From NCBI GenBank assembly GCA_920105625.2, contig OV050030.1:427334240-427398239 (forward strand): 64,000 nt of DNA, read 5' to 3'. Shown here in pieces: positions 32,999 to 47,000 of this stretch. The stretch comes from Clusia tigrina (lineage: Eukaryota; Arthropoda; Insecta; Diptera; Clusiidae). The translations under genes and the position numbers were made by a program. Positions within the stretch are counted from its first letter, which is position 1; every line of letters starts with the position of its first letter. The notes beneath the pieces were generated by a model. That model worked only from the letters and a program-made list of their open reading frames with translations. It did not search any database and was not told the DNA's origin.

Positions 32999-33151
32999 AT
33001 GGCCGATTTAATATTAAGTAAATTCATGAAATGCGTTTTCGTCAAAGCAACCGCTAAATCAAACAGCCGAAAGCACAGCATGGCAACCGTGGATATCTTC
33101 ACAAAGCTCAAATATTCTGCTACCAACTTTCGTTCCAACAGATGGCGCTAA
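32999..33151 (+). CDS. Candidate small ORF upstream of Pngl, 50 residues
   Basis: ATG GCC GAT start, TAA at 33149-33151. The peptide begins MADLILSKFMKCVFVKATAK and is basic, ending NRWR. Codon use is more gene-like than in its surroundings and the start context is good, about 480 bp before the Pngl ATG. It could be an upstream ORF of a long Pngl leader, a small gene, or chance. Not recognised. Confidence 0.2.
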   Translation: MADLILSKFMKCVFVKATAKSNSRKHSMATVDIFTKLKYSATNFRSNRWR

Positions 33152-33325
33152 CTGCATTTGCATTCTTAGCAAGGCATCAGCTGCTTGCTGCTCGGTTCCC
33201 AGCTGTGTTGGCATTTTCTTATTTTGCTTTTCGGTTTTTGATTTTTTCGTCGGCCGTCGTGTTTTTCTTTGAAATAATAAGAAAAACGAAAGAGTTAGGA
33301 AGTCCGCATTCTCTTCTGTCTGACT

Positions 33326-33375
33326 ATCAGAAATTTCCTCTCCACCGTAGAATCAGAAATTTCCTCTCCACCGTA
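33326..33375. repeat. Duplicated 24-bp unit in the Pngl leader region
   Basis: ATCAGAAATTTCCTCTCCAC plus CGTA occurs at 33326-33349 and again at 33352-33375, perfect copies at a 26-bp period. Confidence 0.9.
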
Positions 33376-33630
33376 CACACGCAACAGCGACAGGGAAAAG
33401 GAACAGCACAGCAGCACTGGAATAGCTAAAACGCAATTTTCGTCTGAAAATCCGCCATTATAAATTCCACGAAAAAGCAATTAAATTGCTAAAAGCAACA
33501 ATTGCAATTGCCATTTACGCCAAATTAAAATATTTTACGTCTGACTGCCTCGATTCAGCTGCGCGCCGCAGCGAACGAGTGAGTGTGGTTGAGTCATATG
33601 CCCACAACGAACCGGCTGCAGTGAACAAAG

Positions 33631-36600
33631 ATGTCTAAAGTGAATTTAGATTGCGTGCAGTCCATAGAACCGCAAGCAGCAGCGAAGGCCTCTTGTGCCC
33701 CTTCGTCTAATACGACGTCGACGGCGCAGTCATTAAGAAATTCCATAGATGCTTATTTGGAAGCGGTGCGCGTTCTGTTGAAGTTACTGGAGAATGTGCT
33801 CAGTGATCCCGCGAATCCGAAATTCCGCAGCATACGACTCGAGAATAAAACAATCAAGGAGAAGCTGTTATCGTTGGCGGGGATCGCTGAACTGCTCACG
33901 GCAATTGGCTTTCGCCGCCATACGAGTGAGTATAAACTGCCGCAGGAAGTGCCTCTGCAGCAGATCCAACAATATTGCGACGTTTTGCGAGCCCGACGCG
34001 ACGCCTGGATTCATGTGGACGCAGAAGCGGGCGGTAAATTTAAATTCGTGCGCTTACGTTATGAGTTATAAAATTAATTTCTATTTGATTTTCAGTGAGT
34101 TCGTCTAAGGAAACGCTTAAAGTAAATTGCTCCACCACAAAAGCAGCCACGCCTGCTATCGTTCCAAGTGCTATGAGTTTTATTCCGGCTTCAGTTCCTT
34201 ATAATCAGCGCATCGCATATCCGCTTGTCTTGGTAAGATTTTCAATTAACGCCTCAGTTTCGAACCTCTCCACGCACCCCGCCTCTGCCATTTCACTTTA
34301 AACTGGGGCTGTGTTGGCGACCTTGATGGGCGTGCTTACATGCACACATGTCTTAACCAGGCACTCGCTTTGTATTCATATATTGGTGTGTCTCCAGACC
34401 AGAGACACGCCGCTGCTTGGTTGCCTTGGTGTGCGTATCGATTTTTAGCTTTTTCCTCTTTGTCTTATAGCGAATGTTCATTTAATTCTCATTTAATAAC
34501 CACGCAAACACTAAAACTCGCTTTCATTTTAGCGCACTCCTAACAAATTTCTGCAATCGCTCGAACTTTTCTCAGATGCTGTGATGCAGTACGAAGACCA
34601 GCAGCTACTCGCTGCCGGTCGCGCCTTGATACCAATCGACAACTTAACGCAGATCGCCAGTGCGAAACTAGTCGCAATACAAGAGCAAATATCCGAGGGC
34701 GGGTGCAGTGACAAGGAACCCTGCATACGCGATTTGATTCTGGTGGAGTTGGTGAACTGGTTCAACACCGAATTTTTCGAATGGGTTAACAACTTGCCAT
34801 GCAAAACTTGTGGCAGCGAGGAGAGTAGGTTACGGCGCACCCGCACGGAGGACGATATTCGCGTGGAGGTTGGCATTTGCTGTGGCCAAGAAACAAAATT
34901 CTATCGCTATAACGATATATCGCAGCTGTTGGTGTCGCGGAAAGGCCGCTGCGGTGAATATGCCAATTGCTTTACATTCCTGTGTCGCTGTCTAGACTAC
35001 GACGCGCGTTTGGTGCACTCGTTCTTCGATCACGTCTGGACGGAGGTCGGCACATAATCTGTGTCTTCTGTATTTTGAAATCCTCTAATTTGGTTTTGTT
35101 TTGGATTAGGTATATTCGGAAACCCAGATGCGTTGGTTGCATGTTGATCCGTCCGATAATGTGGTCGACTCCCCGCTCATGTACCAACATGGATGGAAGC
35201 GCGATATCGACTACGTTTTTGCATACTCAAGGGATGACGCTCAGGACGTCACCTGGCGCTACACCAACAATCATAAGGAAATTTTGCAAAGGCGCAGACT
35301 GTGCCCCGAGAAGGAGCTCATCAATGCCTTCATAGCCATCAGAAACAAGCGACAGGCGAATGTGAGTGAGGAGCGCAAGAAGTTTCTGAGCCAAAGAACT
35401 ATATTGGAATTGATTGAGTTGACTGTCGAACGGTGAGCAATGTTTCTTATATTCCAGTCAGATCTATTCTAAAAAGAAGCTGGTGAGGAAACCTGTCCTC
35501 GTCCTCAGGAGACTTTTTGTCCACTGCAATGAGTATGTAAATAGCGCCTAAATTGAGGTTTCTTTTTTAGTAAACCAACTGAAAATGAATTGAAAGGTCG
35601 CAGCTCTGGCAGCTTGACCTGGCGACAATCGCGTGGGGAGCACACCTTTAACGACGTAAGTCTTGCCTTGGGTTTTTAGGCGCGGGTTTTCTTATCCGAT
35701 TGAAATTCCTTTCAGATATTTCTATTTACACTCAACGACACGGAAATCGAACGAAAACAATTCAATTTGCGTTATTGCTGCGCCACCGATCTCTATGAGC
35801 GCTACATCAAAGGTAAATGTTAAACTAGGGATGAGGAGGCACTGATAATTCCAATATGCATGGTTAAATTAGCAGTGCTTTCTCGCTGACAACACACCAA
35901 GCAAAGCGTGAGTCGCAGTCAAAAAACTGAAATATAGAATAGAAACCCCAATCCACAAACTTCGATATCTTCGCCATCAAGAAATGGGGGTAGAGGAGTC
36001 TTTTACGAGAAATTTCCTTTGCAATCTCCCAATTTTTTGAGCACACTCGTTGTTAATCTCTGCAGATATTCATAAATCTTGTGAACGCCCTAGACCAGAA
36101 GAATATTTAGACCGCAGAGTGGTTAACTGGAGTTCCGAAAGTCTTACTAATGAGAGGTAGGCGCTTCCTTTGTTCGATTTGGTTCGGAAGCAATCTCCTC
36201 AGCTCCAAAGTCTAAGCAATATTGCTGTGAATTTTCATAAAAATATCTCTGAACTATTTAGAGAAAAGTGACCACAAATGGTCGGGGATGGCTAATCATG
36301 AATATATATAGCCACGCCTTCTACACAACTTAATCGCTCAAGCTTACACTGTCTTCCCCCTTGGCATTCTTTGTCAATGTGTACTAATCGCATAAGAATA
36401 TATCCAAAGATAAAGAAGTTCCGTTTAATTTAAATTGCGTGACGATATAGTCTTTCCGTCAATTATGACTAAACACGAATACTGTAAGTCATTAGAGAAA
36501 GGCCATAAACAACCTGCCATAAATGATTCTATCTGTTTTGCACCAGAGTATGTGGGATGACCTCGAAAGCAAGCGATGAATCCCAAAAAATTAAAAAGGG

Positions 36601-37578
36601 TGCGAGTCTGATGAACGTGGCGGTTGGGTCTTGGAAGTAGGAAGCGATGAGAGTGTTGTGGATGTTAACTGCAACTCGTTAAACTGAGCAGGAAGCAAAT
36701 TGTTAACTATTGCTTAAGAGTGAATTCCTTTCTGTTCGATATTAACCTACTTTTTGACTTATTCGACACAATCCAGTGATCGAACTATTAGCAAAACTAA
36801 TTTACGTAACAATATATGATTGCATTGGACTGGCTTGGACGGTTTGCGCCAACTTGAACAGAGTCCTCGACAATTTTCATACTCCAACGGTTCTTGAAAG
36901 GAAAGATTTAATAAATAATTGTAACGAAATGAAAAAGAACTCATCATTGAAGTTTTAAATGATAATCGAATTCAACACTCATCGGCTCAGCATTAGCATT
37001 GCAATTCCAATTTAATTACCAAAGGCCTTTTCAATGCTAATTCTGCTGCCCCTGTGAATGAGGGTTCATCCACTTCTCTGTGTGCTTCCAGATGGCGACA
37101 AAGGCACCGTGATATCCACCTATAAAACTTGGCAGAGTGCGCAATTTTCTTCGCAAAACATATTCCGGAAAGTGGAACGGGACTGGAAGATGGCTTACTT
37201 GGCTCGGCAGGGTTTGTTGCTCGCTTCCTAGCGACCGTGCTGCTCCGTATTTACTTATGCTTTCTCCCCTTTCTCAATCTTTCAGAGGGCAGTGATTATG
37301 CGGAGATTGTGTGGAAATTTAATTTCAGTGCCGCCAAGTTGAAAGTCAAATCGTATCAATTGCACTTCGACAAGAAGACCTTCGGCGAGGGGCGAATTGA
37401 CGTCAGTGTGACTGCGAGTGATGAAGGCTGTGATATCGTGGGAGCAACGGAGTTCCAGATCAAAGCGAAGCTAACGGGTGGCAAAGGGGATGTGGCCTGG
37501 CAGCATACGCAATTGTTCAGACAAAGTCTAAACTCGAAGGAGGAGTTCCCGTTCGACCTCCAGATGGAGTTGTGCTAA
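33631..37578 (+). CDS. Pngl: Peptide:N-glycanase (PNGase-like), cytoplasmic deglycosylase
   Basis: Eight coding exons: 33631-34033, 34096-34232, 34533-35045, 35110-35432, 35571-35655, 35716-35812, 37092-37211, 37286-37578 (1971 nt, 656 residues). Order of parts: PUB domain (about 30-120, [13 protein letters not shown]), zinc-binding and transglutaminase core (about 255-400), and PAW domain (from about 475, GSLTWR.SRGE, to the C-terminus). The catalytic triad is C320 (GRCGEYAN), H347 (FFDHVWTE) and D364 (WLHVDPSD). Its spacing of 27 and 17 residues equals that of yeast Png1. The enzyme removes N-glycans from misfolded glycoproteins sent out of the ER; NGLY1 is the human form. The third exon ends at a weak donor (GAG|GTCGGC). 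The 1.28-kb intron 35813-37091 is the longest. One zinc Cys pair looks altered (see findings). Confidence 0.95.
35813..37091 (+). other. Long Pngl intron, no nested feature seen
   Basis: Starts GTAAAT and ends CTTCCAG. The ORFs within it are under 65 codons and AT-rich; nothing recognised. Confidence 0.6.
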
Positions 37579-38015
37579 TGCCTCCTCCCAGCGACCCAAG
37601 CCTGCGTAAAGTGCTTATATTATTGTATTTAATGTGTGTGTATGTACTAACAAAGTTAATATCATACGCTCGTATTGCATATTCTTGTTCCAAGAATTCC
37701 TAAACTAAGTCCAAAGATGAAACGATTGTGCGAAACATGAAATGAAATTTTAATTCAAATACTTATTCTCAGCAAATATATAAATATATTTTTTATAAAT
37801 GTAGAAGCTGCTCAACTAATGTGGTGTGTGCATTCTTCAATAATATTAATAGTTCAGTTTAGTTTGAAGCAGCGAATATGAAAGAATCAGTCGAACTGTA
37901 GAAAAACGACGAGCGTCTCTCTCAATTAAAGAGCTGTGCTTGAACTCCATCCTGCTGTATTTACATATGTACACGTCAGGCTGTGCCTCGGCTGGTTCCA
38001 GCCGAGATTGTGCAC
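37579..38015. other. Convergent 3' ends of Pngl and midasin
   Basis: The two stop codons are 437 bp apart on opposite strands, so the 3' UTRs must be short or overlap. ATTAAA on the minus strand near 37748-37753 is a possible midasin signal. No strong plus-strand AATAAA for Pngl was seen in this gap. Confidence 0.5.
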
Positions 38016-41000
38016 TCACTGCTCGCTGTTGACCAGCTCGAACCACTGGCGCATCGCCTCGCTCAGCACCAGCGGCAGCTGATTCAAGTCACGCACAATG
38101 ACGTAGTACGGGAAGGGGAAGTCGTCCAAATACGATTTGATGGCGACTTGCTTGTCCGGCAGTATTTCCATTGTCTGTATGTCGAGTATGGAGTTCTGAA
38201 AGCAGAGGAAGGCAATTACGGCGTGAGCTTATGTGCGTGACCACTCCACCAAGACAGGAAGGAGGCTTACCTTATTCTCTGGATTATCGATTATGATGTA
38301 CACCAAAAATATGCGCTGCAGGCGGGCCAGTTTAATCGCATTTGTCACCTACGCAAAATGCCCACGTTTAAATTATGCAGAAGAAGAGGATACGCAAATT
38401 GTGTGTCTTACCCTAGCTTTGCCTTCGCTGAAAATGTTGCGGCCGTCGCTCAGCACCAGCAGCAAATTCTCGAACAGTCCATTGTCGGATCCGGAGCCGC
38501 CCTCTTCGCTGCTCATGATGCGTACGAAGTCCAGCAAGGAGGCGATTTTGGTTTTATCCTGAGCGAAATTCAGCGAATTCACCAGTTTCGGTCCGTCGAA
38601 CTGCTCCGTGTGGTTGAGAATGATTTGCGGTGCCTCGCCGAAGGACGCTATGCTGAGGCTGCCGCTCTCCAGCAGGGTCAGCGCCTGTGACACTAGGGAG
38701 ATGGCCTCCAGCGTCAATGTTTTGGAATTGTTGTGATGCATGGACTTGGAATCGTCGATGGCGATGGTGATCTTATAGTCGCGCTGGGCGGGTTTAGTGC
38801 GTCGCAACCAGATTTTGTCTTTGCGGAACTGCGAGGCAATGTACGGGATGATTTTCTTCATGTTGATGCGCCGGCCCGTGCGGTAGTCGCCCTTGAGGCG
38901 TGTGCACTTTGTGGGCTCCAATATGAGCCGCAACTGTTCGCAGAGATCTCGAGCGTTCTGCTGCATACGATTTGAGACTGATTGCCAGGTCTCAAAGTCC
39001 TCGTGTTGCGGCAGTGTCTGCGGAAAAGGTGGGTGGGATTATAGTAAATAGTTTTACAAGTAGATCTGCTGTGAATATTCTCGAGTATTTGAACTTCCAA
39101 GTGGGTGTATTCACTCAATTCGTGATCTGAATAAGCCGAAGTGAAAAACTTACTGTTTTGGTGGCCACCAATTGCTGCTGATACGACCTTTTCAGTTCCA
39201 ATGTTTCCGTTGCGCTCAGCTCCTGCCCCGGGGTCGTGTTTGCCAGGAGTGCCTCTTTACTGAAAGGCATGACATACGTTTAAAATATGTTGGAACTTCT
39301 ATCGTAATTCCTCAAAGTACTCACTTGCAATGCGCAAACGTGTCGTCACTACGCGGAACAGTCATCGTTGGCACAACTTCGCCTTCGATTTCCATCTCTT
39401 CCGGCAATTCGCTGCGGTCCTTTGTTTTGTCCGACTTTGAGGCTTTGTCTGACTTTTCATCAAACTTTTCTGCAGGCATTTCTTTGGCGTCTTCTGCGGT
39501 GTCCTCGATATTGGGTGCTTCCTCCTCTACTTCCATGAGTTCATCGTTGGTTTCGCCTTCCTCGTCTTTCATCTCTTCTTCTTCTTGATGCTGCATTTTC
39601 TTGGACTGCTCTTCGGTGGCATTGTCCAGAGTAGTTTTATCCTTGTTGGTCGGTTCTTTAACGTGCTGGTACTCTTCGGCTTCGACGTCCTTCTCATTAG
39701 AGTCTTCGTTGTCATCTCCGTGGTCATTCTGTTCCTTGAGTCTGTCGATTGTTTTGAGCTGTTTAAGTTTATTTTTCTCCGCTTCACCTACGGAAGTTGG
39801 AAAGTCGTTCATTTACGATCACAAGTTGATATCTCCGAGGGAAATCTTACCTAAAGTGCGTTCTTCATTTGTTCTTCCTTGTTTGCGTTTTTCTTCCGTC
39901 TTTCGTTCATTCTTACTTTCGTCCTGAGGCACCGCGTCTTGAGTTTCCGCCACGCCTTGGTGACCGCCGTCATTTTCCTGTGGGCAAAAAAGTTAATTGG
40001 AGGCAATCTTCCAGGAAGAATACAATTAAACAGGATTACCTCATTCTCAGCTTGTCCAACCCCATCTTTTTCTTCACCGGTCTCCTGCTCGTCTAACTTC
40101 TGGTCTTGTTTGACATCCTCCTCGTTGTTGGAATTTTGCACTTGATCCGCTGAGCCTTTATTCTCCGTTTCTGGTAGTGACTGCACGTTATCCTCTTTGG
40201 TAGATTTATCCTTGGATTGCTCGTGTTCCATCAATTCCTCGTCCGGTTTTTCTTCCACTTCCTCCTCTTTTTGTTCCTCATTTGCTGTATCCACGTCCAA
40301 CTCCCCGGATGTTTGTTTTTCGGGTTCTGAGTCCTCCTTTTTGTCTTGGTCGCCATCTTCTTCGGGGTTTTCTTCTTCATTTGCATTCTTGTCGTCTTTA
40401 AGTTTCCCAGCGTCATTATCGTCCGTATCGCTATCATCGGAATCTGCGGCTTCATCTTCTCCCGCTCCTTCCTTTTCATCATCTTTCTGCTCATCTTTGG
40501 ATTCCTCAGGTGCTTCCATATTCTCTTTCATTGCGTCAATATCAAATGGATTCTCATCTCCATGCTCGTCGCCATCTTCGTGCTCTTCATCCACATTATT
40601 CATGTCGCCCAAGTCCATTTCTTCCGCTTCTGGTGGCTCTTCTAATTCATTGTGGCAGTTGTTTACCTGCTCCTCGTCCAGCTCGGGCTCCTTCATATTA
40701 TCAATATCTTGTTCCTGCTGCTTGCGTTTATCGTCAGCGGCTGGCTCGTCTGTTGCATCGAGTCCCTCTTTGTCGTGCTCACTCTTCCCATCCTCTTTCG
40801 CAGCCTCGTTCTTCGAGTCCAAATCATTGTGTGAGTCTTTGTCATCTTTGGTGCCTTTGCCGTCGTCTTCGTCATCGAGCTCTTTTTCCTCCTCCTCTTT
40901 CTCTTCATCGTCTCCCCAAATTTGCTCGTCCAATTTATCAGCTCCTTCTTCAGTTTCACCCATTTCCTTGTTTAATTCCTCCTCATCTTCCGATTCACCG

Positions 41001-44000
41001 CTGTCATCCTCCTCGTTCTCTGGCTTTTCGATGTCTTGCATTTTCCCATCGAAATCATCGCTCATTTCAATGCCTTTTTCTTCTTTGCAGTCCTCTTGCT
41101 GCTTGTCGCCCTCATCTTTGCGATCTTCAGGCCGTTTGGCATCGTCCAATTGGTCCTCGGATTCAATTTTATCGGAAGCATCCTTCTCGCCCGTGCCGTC
41201 TTCCAGACCGAATCCTTCGCCCTCCTTTTGCTCCTTCTTCGCCTCGCCTTCGGCGTCCTGCATTAGATCAGGCGGCACACAGAAGCCTTTCGTGCTGATC
41301 TCAACGAAGACAGTCAACATGACGGAAAGCATCTTCACTGACACTTTGTGCGAGCCCAGTTCTTGGAATAGATAGTACTCGGCGATCAAGCGATATTGCT
41401 CCAACATCGGGAGCACACTCGTTATTTTGCGGACATAGCTCACTTTTTCAGGGGTTGGATTGGAATGCTTCACAGTGATCAGAAGGTTGGACAGTTTGGT
41501 GACGATTTGGACGATGTTTAACGTTTCCCAATCTGCGACTAGAGAGCCATAGAGCTTCTTCTTAATATGATGTTCCTGAAGCTGGGGCTCTGCGTCGATA
41601 TCAGACTCAGCGGTGTTCTCAGGTTTTTCGGCCTCCGGAATGCTCGGATACTTCTTGTAAAGTTTTTGTAGGGACAAAAGGACGCCATGCAAAACATTCT
41701 CCAGCTCCGTGTCTGCATTGTCAAAATCGTTTTGCAACGTCTCCGAGGCTGTCGACTCCTTCAGGTCTAACGTAGTGGTCTGCTCAATAAATACCAATAA
41801 GTCAGGGAGTACCTTGGCGACAGGCAGTAACTCTTTGGCCTGCCCAATCCACTTTACCAGTTGACTGTTAGCTGCTCTATAAGAGCCGAGCTTATCGAGG
41901 CCCAGAAACTCCGAATCGTTCTCAAGCATGTCGGCGAGAGTGCTCTTGGCGAGCTGCAGCACACTCGCGCAAATCTTCTGGAGCGTGGAGAAGTGTGGGG
42001 AGCCTTGCACCAGCAGGCGCTCACAACTCGATAGCACCTGGTTCTCCTCCTGCTGTTGATCGGGAGCGCAGGCCAGTAGCAGGTGCAGTTGTTCGAAGAC
42101 ATAACGTACACGGCCAATGGAACACTTCAGAGCGAGGTATGAGTGCCTCGTCTTGGAGAACGCCATGTGTGCCACAGGTTCAGAGGTTGCAGCGGAGCCC
42201 ACGTGGGCGATTTCATTAAAATCTTTGATGATTGCTCCCAACTCGTAAACTTGTCTGGCTGTGTTGGACAAAAGCGTGCGCTGGTTCTGGACCAACAGGA
42301 AGAAGTCCACTGCGAAGCCTTTGATGCGCTCGATGTTGGGCGGCCCCAGCTCGGAGAGCGGACTCAGCATAATGTTCTGCAAGAGCTTCAGTTTGAAGAC
42401 GCACTTGGCGTAGTACTGGTCCAAGTTCTCGTTGAGCCGCAGCATCTTCGTCTGCAGACGTTTGTGTCTAAAGCCGGGGAACATCGTCTTCAAGCAGAAT
42501 GGCGGCAGAGCATAATCCTCGAACTCTGTGCGCAGGGAGAGTTCCATTAAACCAGTCTTGTAGTTAATACCCAACTGGGCCAGAGTCTTAAAGAGATCCG
42601 TGAGGCCTTTGCGCTTCTGCTGCAGAATTTGCTTCGCCTCCAGTACCTGCTTGGGCCGCTCCTTTGAGCGATCTACCGACAAGCTACGCAAATGCTCGCA
42701 GCGCTCCACTTGCTCGGAGAACAGCTCGTCCAGGGCGATGATTAGTTGCGGATAATCTACGTTGGTCACGGTTTCCAGAACAACATTTCGAGCGGTCGAG
42801 AAGAGTTTTCCCACCTTGTGTACAAGCGTCTGAGCCCCAGAGGCCGCAGCTTCAGTGTTATTGGGGAGTTTGGCGAGCAAATTTTCTGGTGCCACAAACA
42901 TGTCCACATCCAACTGATATTGCTTAGCCCCATCAATGGAGTGCTGCTCCTTTTCCTTGTCACTGGCGAAGTTGTAATCCTTGGCAGTGGCGTCTGTTGG
43001 CTGGAAGACCGGCGTAATCTTCTGTTCCAATTCCTGCCGATATTGCTTAAGGAACTTGTTAAGGTTACGATGGACGCGAGCCACATTGTTCCGCATGCTG
43101 AAGTAGGAGAGGTCCTTGTTGTAGCTCTCGATCTTCACCAACTCCCGCAGTTTATTCTCAATGGGGGTGCGGATGGACTTCTTCGTCTGCTGGATTTCCT
43201 GAGCGAATTGCGCAAAGTAGACTTGCAAGTTGCGCAGCCCGGCAACCAGGACGCATTTCCGATCGTCCGCCCGGGGGCTCACAGCCTGTTTGTTCATGTT
43301 GTGCAGATACAACTCAAATGCCCGGAGCAGCTGAATGCGCACCTGGAAGTCGCCGTAACAAGCGGATTCGATGAACTGGCGCAGGATTTTCACAACATCG
43401 CCAGCAGCCAACTTTGACTTCTTCGCGGTGTCAACCGCGTCCAGGACTTCGCCGGCGGCAAAGCGTTTCTCGGTGTACTTCATGTCGGTGTAGGAGCTGT
43501 CGATCTCATGGTCCAGCAGGTATTCCTGGAGCAGGTTGTATATGAAGAACCAGTATTTGTAGGCCTTGGCCTCCACTTTTTCGTACGTCTGCGCCAGGCA
43601 GTTGCGCCAGAATTGCAGCTCCAACTTGGTCCACTTCTGCACATACTCGGCCACTTCGCCTTCCTCCTCGCGCAAATTGTTGTTCTTGTGCGCCACCTCA
43701 TTCCACTGCGACACCTTCTGGCGCAAAATCTGGAAGCCAGTGTTGAAACGCACCACAGGCGACGTCGATGGCAGGCAGCGTATGCGTCCAATCACCTGCT
43801 TAATGTCCAGCAAACTGGCGTGTTCGGGGTACAGGTCCAGTTGCTCATCCACCCGCTGCTCTATGCGGGTGAGCACGCCCGTGCAGCTGATGATCTCCGG
43901 GATGTTCGGGTCCTTGTAGAAGTTGTAGGGACGGGCTTGCTTGCTGGCCAGAGGCAGCTCGTTCAGGAGCTGCTGCTGCAAGCCGACCGCGAAGCCGAAG

Positions 44001-47000
44001 CTGTAGTACACCTCCTCGTCCAACCATTCGTTGAGGCTGCAGCTGTACTGGCTGAAGAGCTTGACAAACACCTGCATCCGCTCCTTGAATGGGCCAATGA
44101 ACTCAAGTTGAGCACTTTTGTCCCGCTTGGCTGCAGCATTGTGGTAGTAGACGTGAGTGTACTGCTCCATAATGTCGATGAACTGAGCGCCCAGGAAAGC
44201 GTAGTCTGCGTCGCGCACCACTTGGGCGTGTGTCGACTTCAGATCCTGCCTTTTGTCCAGCTTCATCACCTTTTCGAGCGAGTCCTCGAGCAGAAAGTCG
44301 CCGAAGTCTTCCTGAACGTTGGTGGGGAAGTTTTCCTCGATTTCCTGCAGTTCGGCCAGTTCCTCGTCTTCGGTGGCGCACTTGGTTTTGGTCACGTAGA
44401 GGCTCTCATCTTCGGCTTGCTTCTTGCGGCGACGCTCCTCTTCCTCCTGCCAGATTTGATTGGACACATTCAGCACGAAATCGAAGTCGCGGAACGTTTG
44501 CTCGCTGATGCTGGACGAGATGGTAATCAGATTGCGCAGTTCGGTCAGTTTCGCCTTCATCAGAGTGAAGTAAATGAATTCACTGCCCGGAACGCGCTCC
44601 AAAATGCTGAATATGGGCGAACGATTCTTGGACAATTCATGGGTTGAGTCTGCATTAAACACACTCATGGAGCGCAAAGCCGGGAATTCGATGATGTTGG
44701 CCATGACATTGGCCAATTTGGCGCCATCGTTGATATTCACATACAGTTGCGTGGAGGACTGCCGCACAATTGCCGCCCTGACCTGAGCCAACGCTACCTT
44801 CAGGCCCTCGAGCCCGAAACGCATTTGGTCCACAGCGCACTGCAGCGGCTGTAGAAAGTCCTGGTAATAGTCCGTGTACGGCTTCAGGATGTGATGCACA
44901 AAACGCTGCGAGTTCGCCAACCAGAGCGAAATCTTATTCAAAGTTTCCGCGCTGCCATCCAAGGCTTGCGCAGCACTTTGCGTTTGGAAGCCGGCGGTGA
45001 GAGTGGTCCAGTCGTGCTGCACGGCTTTCAGCAGGTTGTGCAGGGTTTGCGGCTCGCAGTTCGTCTTCAGAAAGTGAGTAATGTCCTGCACCAGGCTGCT
45101 GTACAGGCACTTTTCCGGACGCAGGGCCAACTTCTGTGAGAATTTCTGCTGCTTTTCCGCCAGGCTCCGTAAGCGTTCCTCCAAGGCTGCGTAGATTTCC
45201 GAGCCGAAGTGTTTGTACTGCATGACGATCTTCATGAAATCGTAGACTGTGGTCATTGTGGTCAGGCAGTTGATGTCTTCCACCAGGTAAACACTCTTCA
45301 GGCGGTTCTTTTCGACCGGGTCAATGAGGGGCGTGAATGTGAGGAGGCACAATTCTATGCCACCGCTCAAAGCGCTGAGCAGGGAGGCGTGGTATTGCAC
45401 TTGTTGGTACCTCAAAGAGGCGTGCTTGAAAGTGGATTGCTCTAGGGACGCCGCTTTGGAGTGCTCCTCTGACAAAGACAGCACAAGTTTCTGGAAGGAT
45501 TCGTTGTAGTCGCTGAAGTTTTCATTCTCCAGGTTTTGGCACAGTTGCTGCACGTGCTCCACTTCGTGCAGCAGCTTTTTGGCATTCAGTTGAGCCGTCT
45601 TCAGATTGTGGCCCAAGATGCTGTACGTCGGTGTCATGACGAGCGAGTTCTGCCACATGAGCTGTCGCATTTGCTCCAAAGAAATCTTCCACAGGTCCAG
45701 GTCATTCAGGGGCACCGGTTTCAGATGGCCATTTGGTTGGAACATTAGCCAGATGAGTGCGTTTGATAGACTGGGACCTTCGTAGACGTAGTGGCTCTCG
45801 ATTTCCTCGGAATTCCGCAACACTTTCGAACAATTGGAGCGTGTGGCGATGTTTTTCAACTGCTGGTTGAAGGCAGCGTTCAATATGAGGCGACTGAACG
45901 AGCTCAGGTTCTTGAAGCTGTCCTGCAGATAGCCGAATAGTTGGGCAAACTCAGCGTTGCTGCTAATACCGTCCATGTAATCCAAGATGGTCGACCACAG
46001 CTCCAGGAAGTGTTTATACTTTGAGGTTCTCGTCAGGCTTATCAGCTGCCACGTAGCAATGCTCAACGACGGTATCTCCTCGCAGTAGGCCACGCTGATG
46101 TCGTCCACTTCAGTGCTGCTTTTGGCGGTTAAGGCGTGCGTCAATGCTTTCGTCAGGTAGTACTCCCGCAGTGGCAGCATGCCCAACTCTATTTCCTTCG
46201 GCTTCAGATTATCCGCCAGCTCGGGTTGAGCGTTGACAAAGTGCTCTATAGTCTCGACCTCTGAGGCCAGCATTTCCCAGTCTCCGGCCGCCGTGGTGGA
46301 CAAATTGTCCTGCTCCGTTAAGTCCAGCATGAAATTGCGTAAGGCCACTTTTAGTTGTTGCGGCACTTGGGGGAAGTCCACGTCGTTCAATGGCACCACT
46401 TTGAATCTGTAGTCGAATCTACTCTCGTGTTTGGTGGCAATGGCCCGCGATTTTACTGCGGCAGCGGCCTTTTGGGCCACGAACTTCTTCAGAATGTAGT
46501 CCGGCGTAAAGCAACCGTACCAGGGGACTACGCTGAGCAGCTCGTCCAAGTGTTGCGTCAGAGCGTTGCATTTCAGCTGAAAACATAAACCAAAATCTTC
46601 AATTACCAACCAAAAGTTCAGAGTTTAGGGTCCTAGAGGCGACTCGCTAAGCACCAAGCTCCGACCGCAGTGGAGTACCAGTTTTAGTTGCAGACTATGT
46701 GAGAACCTTGCCACGGTTTTGGGTTCTGTATTCAGTTAAAAATCCCACCCTCTACACTGGAAAGGGGCTTTCATAGAATCTAAGAAGTTTTCTACGACAA
46801 AATCTCGTTGCAAGTATGGAGTACTGCTCCTGGGAGTCCCTGGCGGCAGAATATGTTTCGCCTTCCTCTATTGCTCTCCACAGAGACATACCTAGCTCCG
46901 TTTTAAGAATATAAAAATAATGCGGGAGATTGGTGGGTGTATTGGCTCCTCACAGGGTTACTAGATCCAAATGTGTTGAATGATTATTCTGTTACAGCTT

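Noticed and set aside
40197..41375. 392-codon plus-strand ORF, very Ser-rich
   Set aside because: Antisense of the Asp/Glu-rich tail of midasin: GAN codons read backwards give Ser/Leu-rich frames. Low-complexity shadow.
43508..44647. 379-codon plus-strand ORF
   Set aside because: Lies wholly opposite the midasin linker exon, which has clear family similarity; no domain in this frame.
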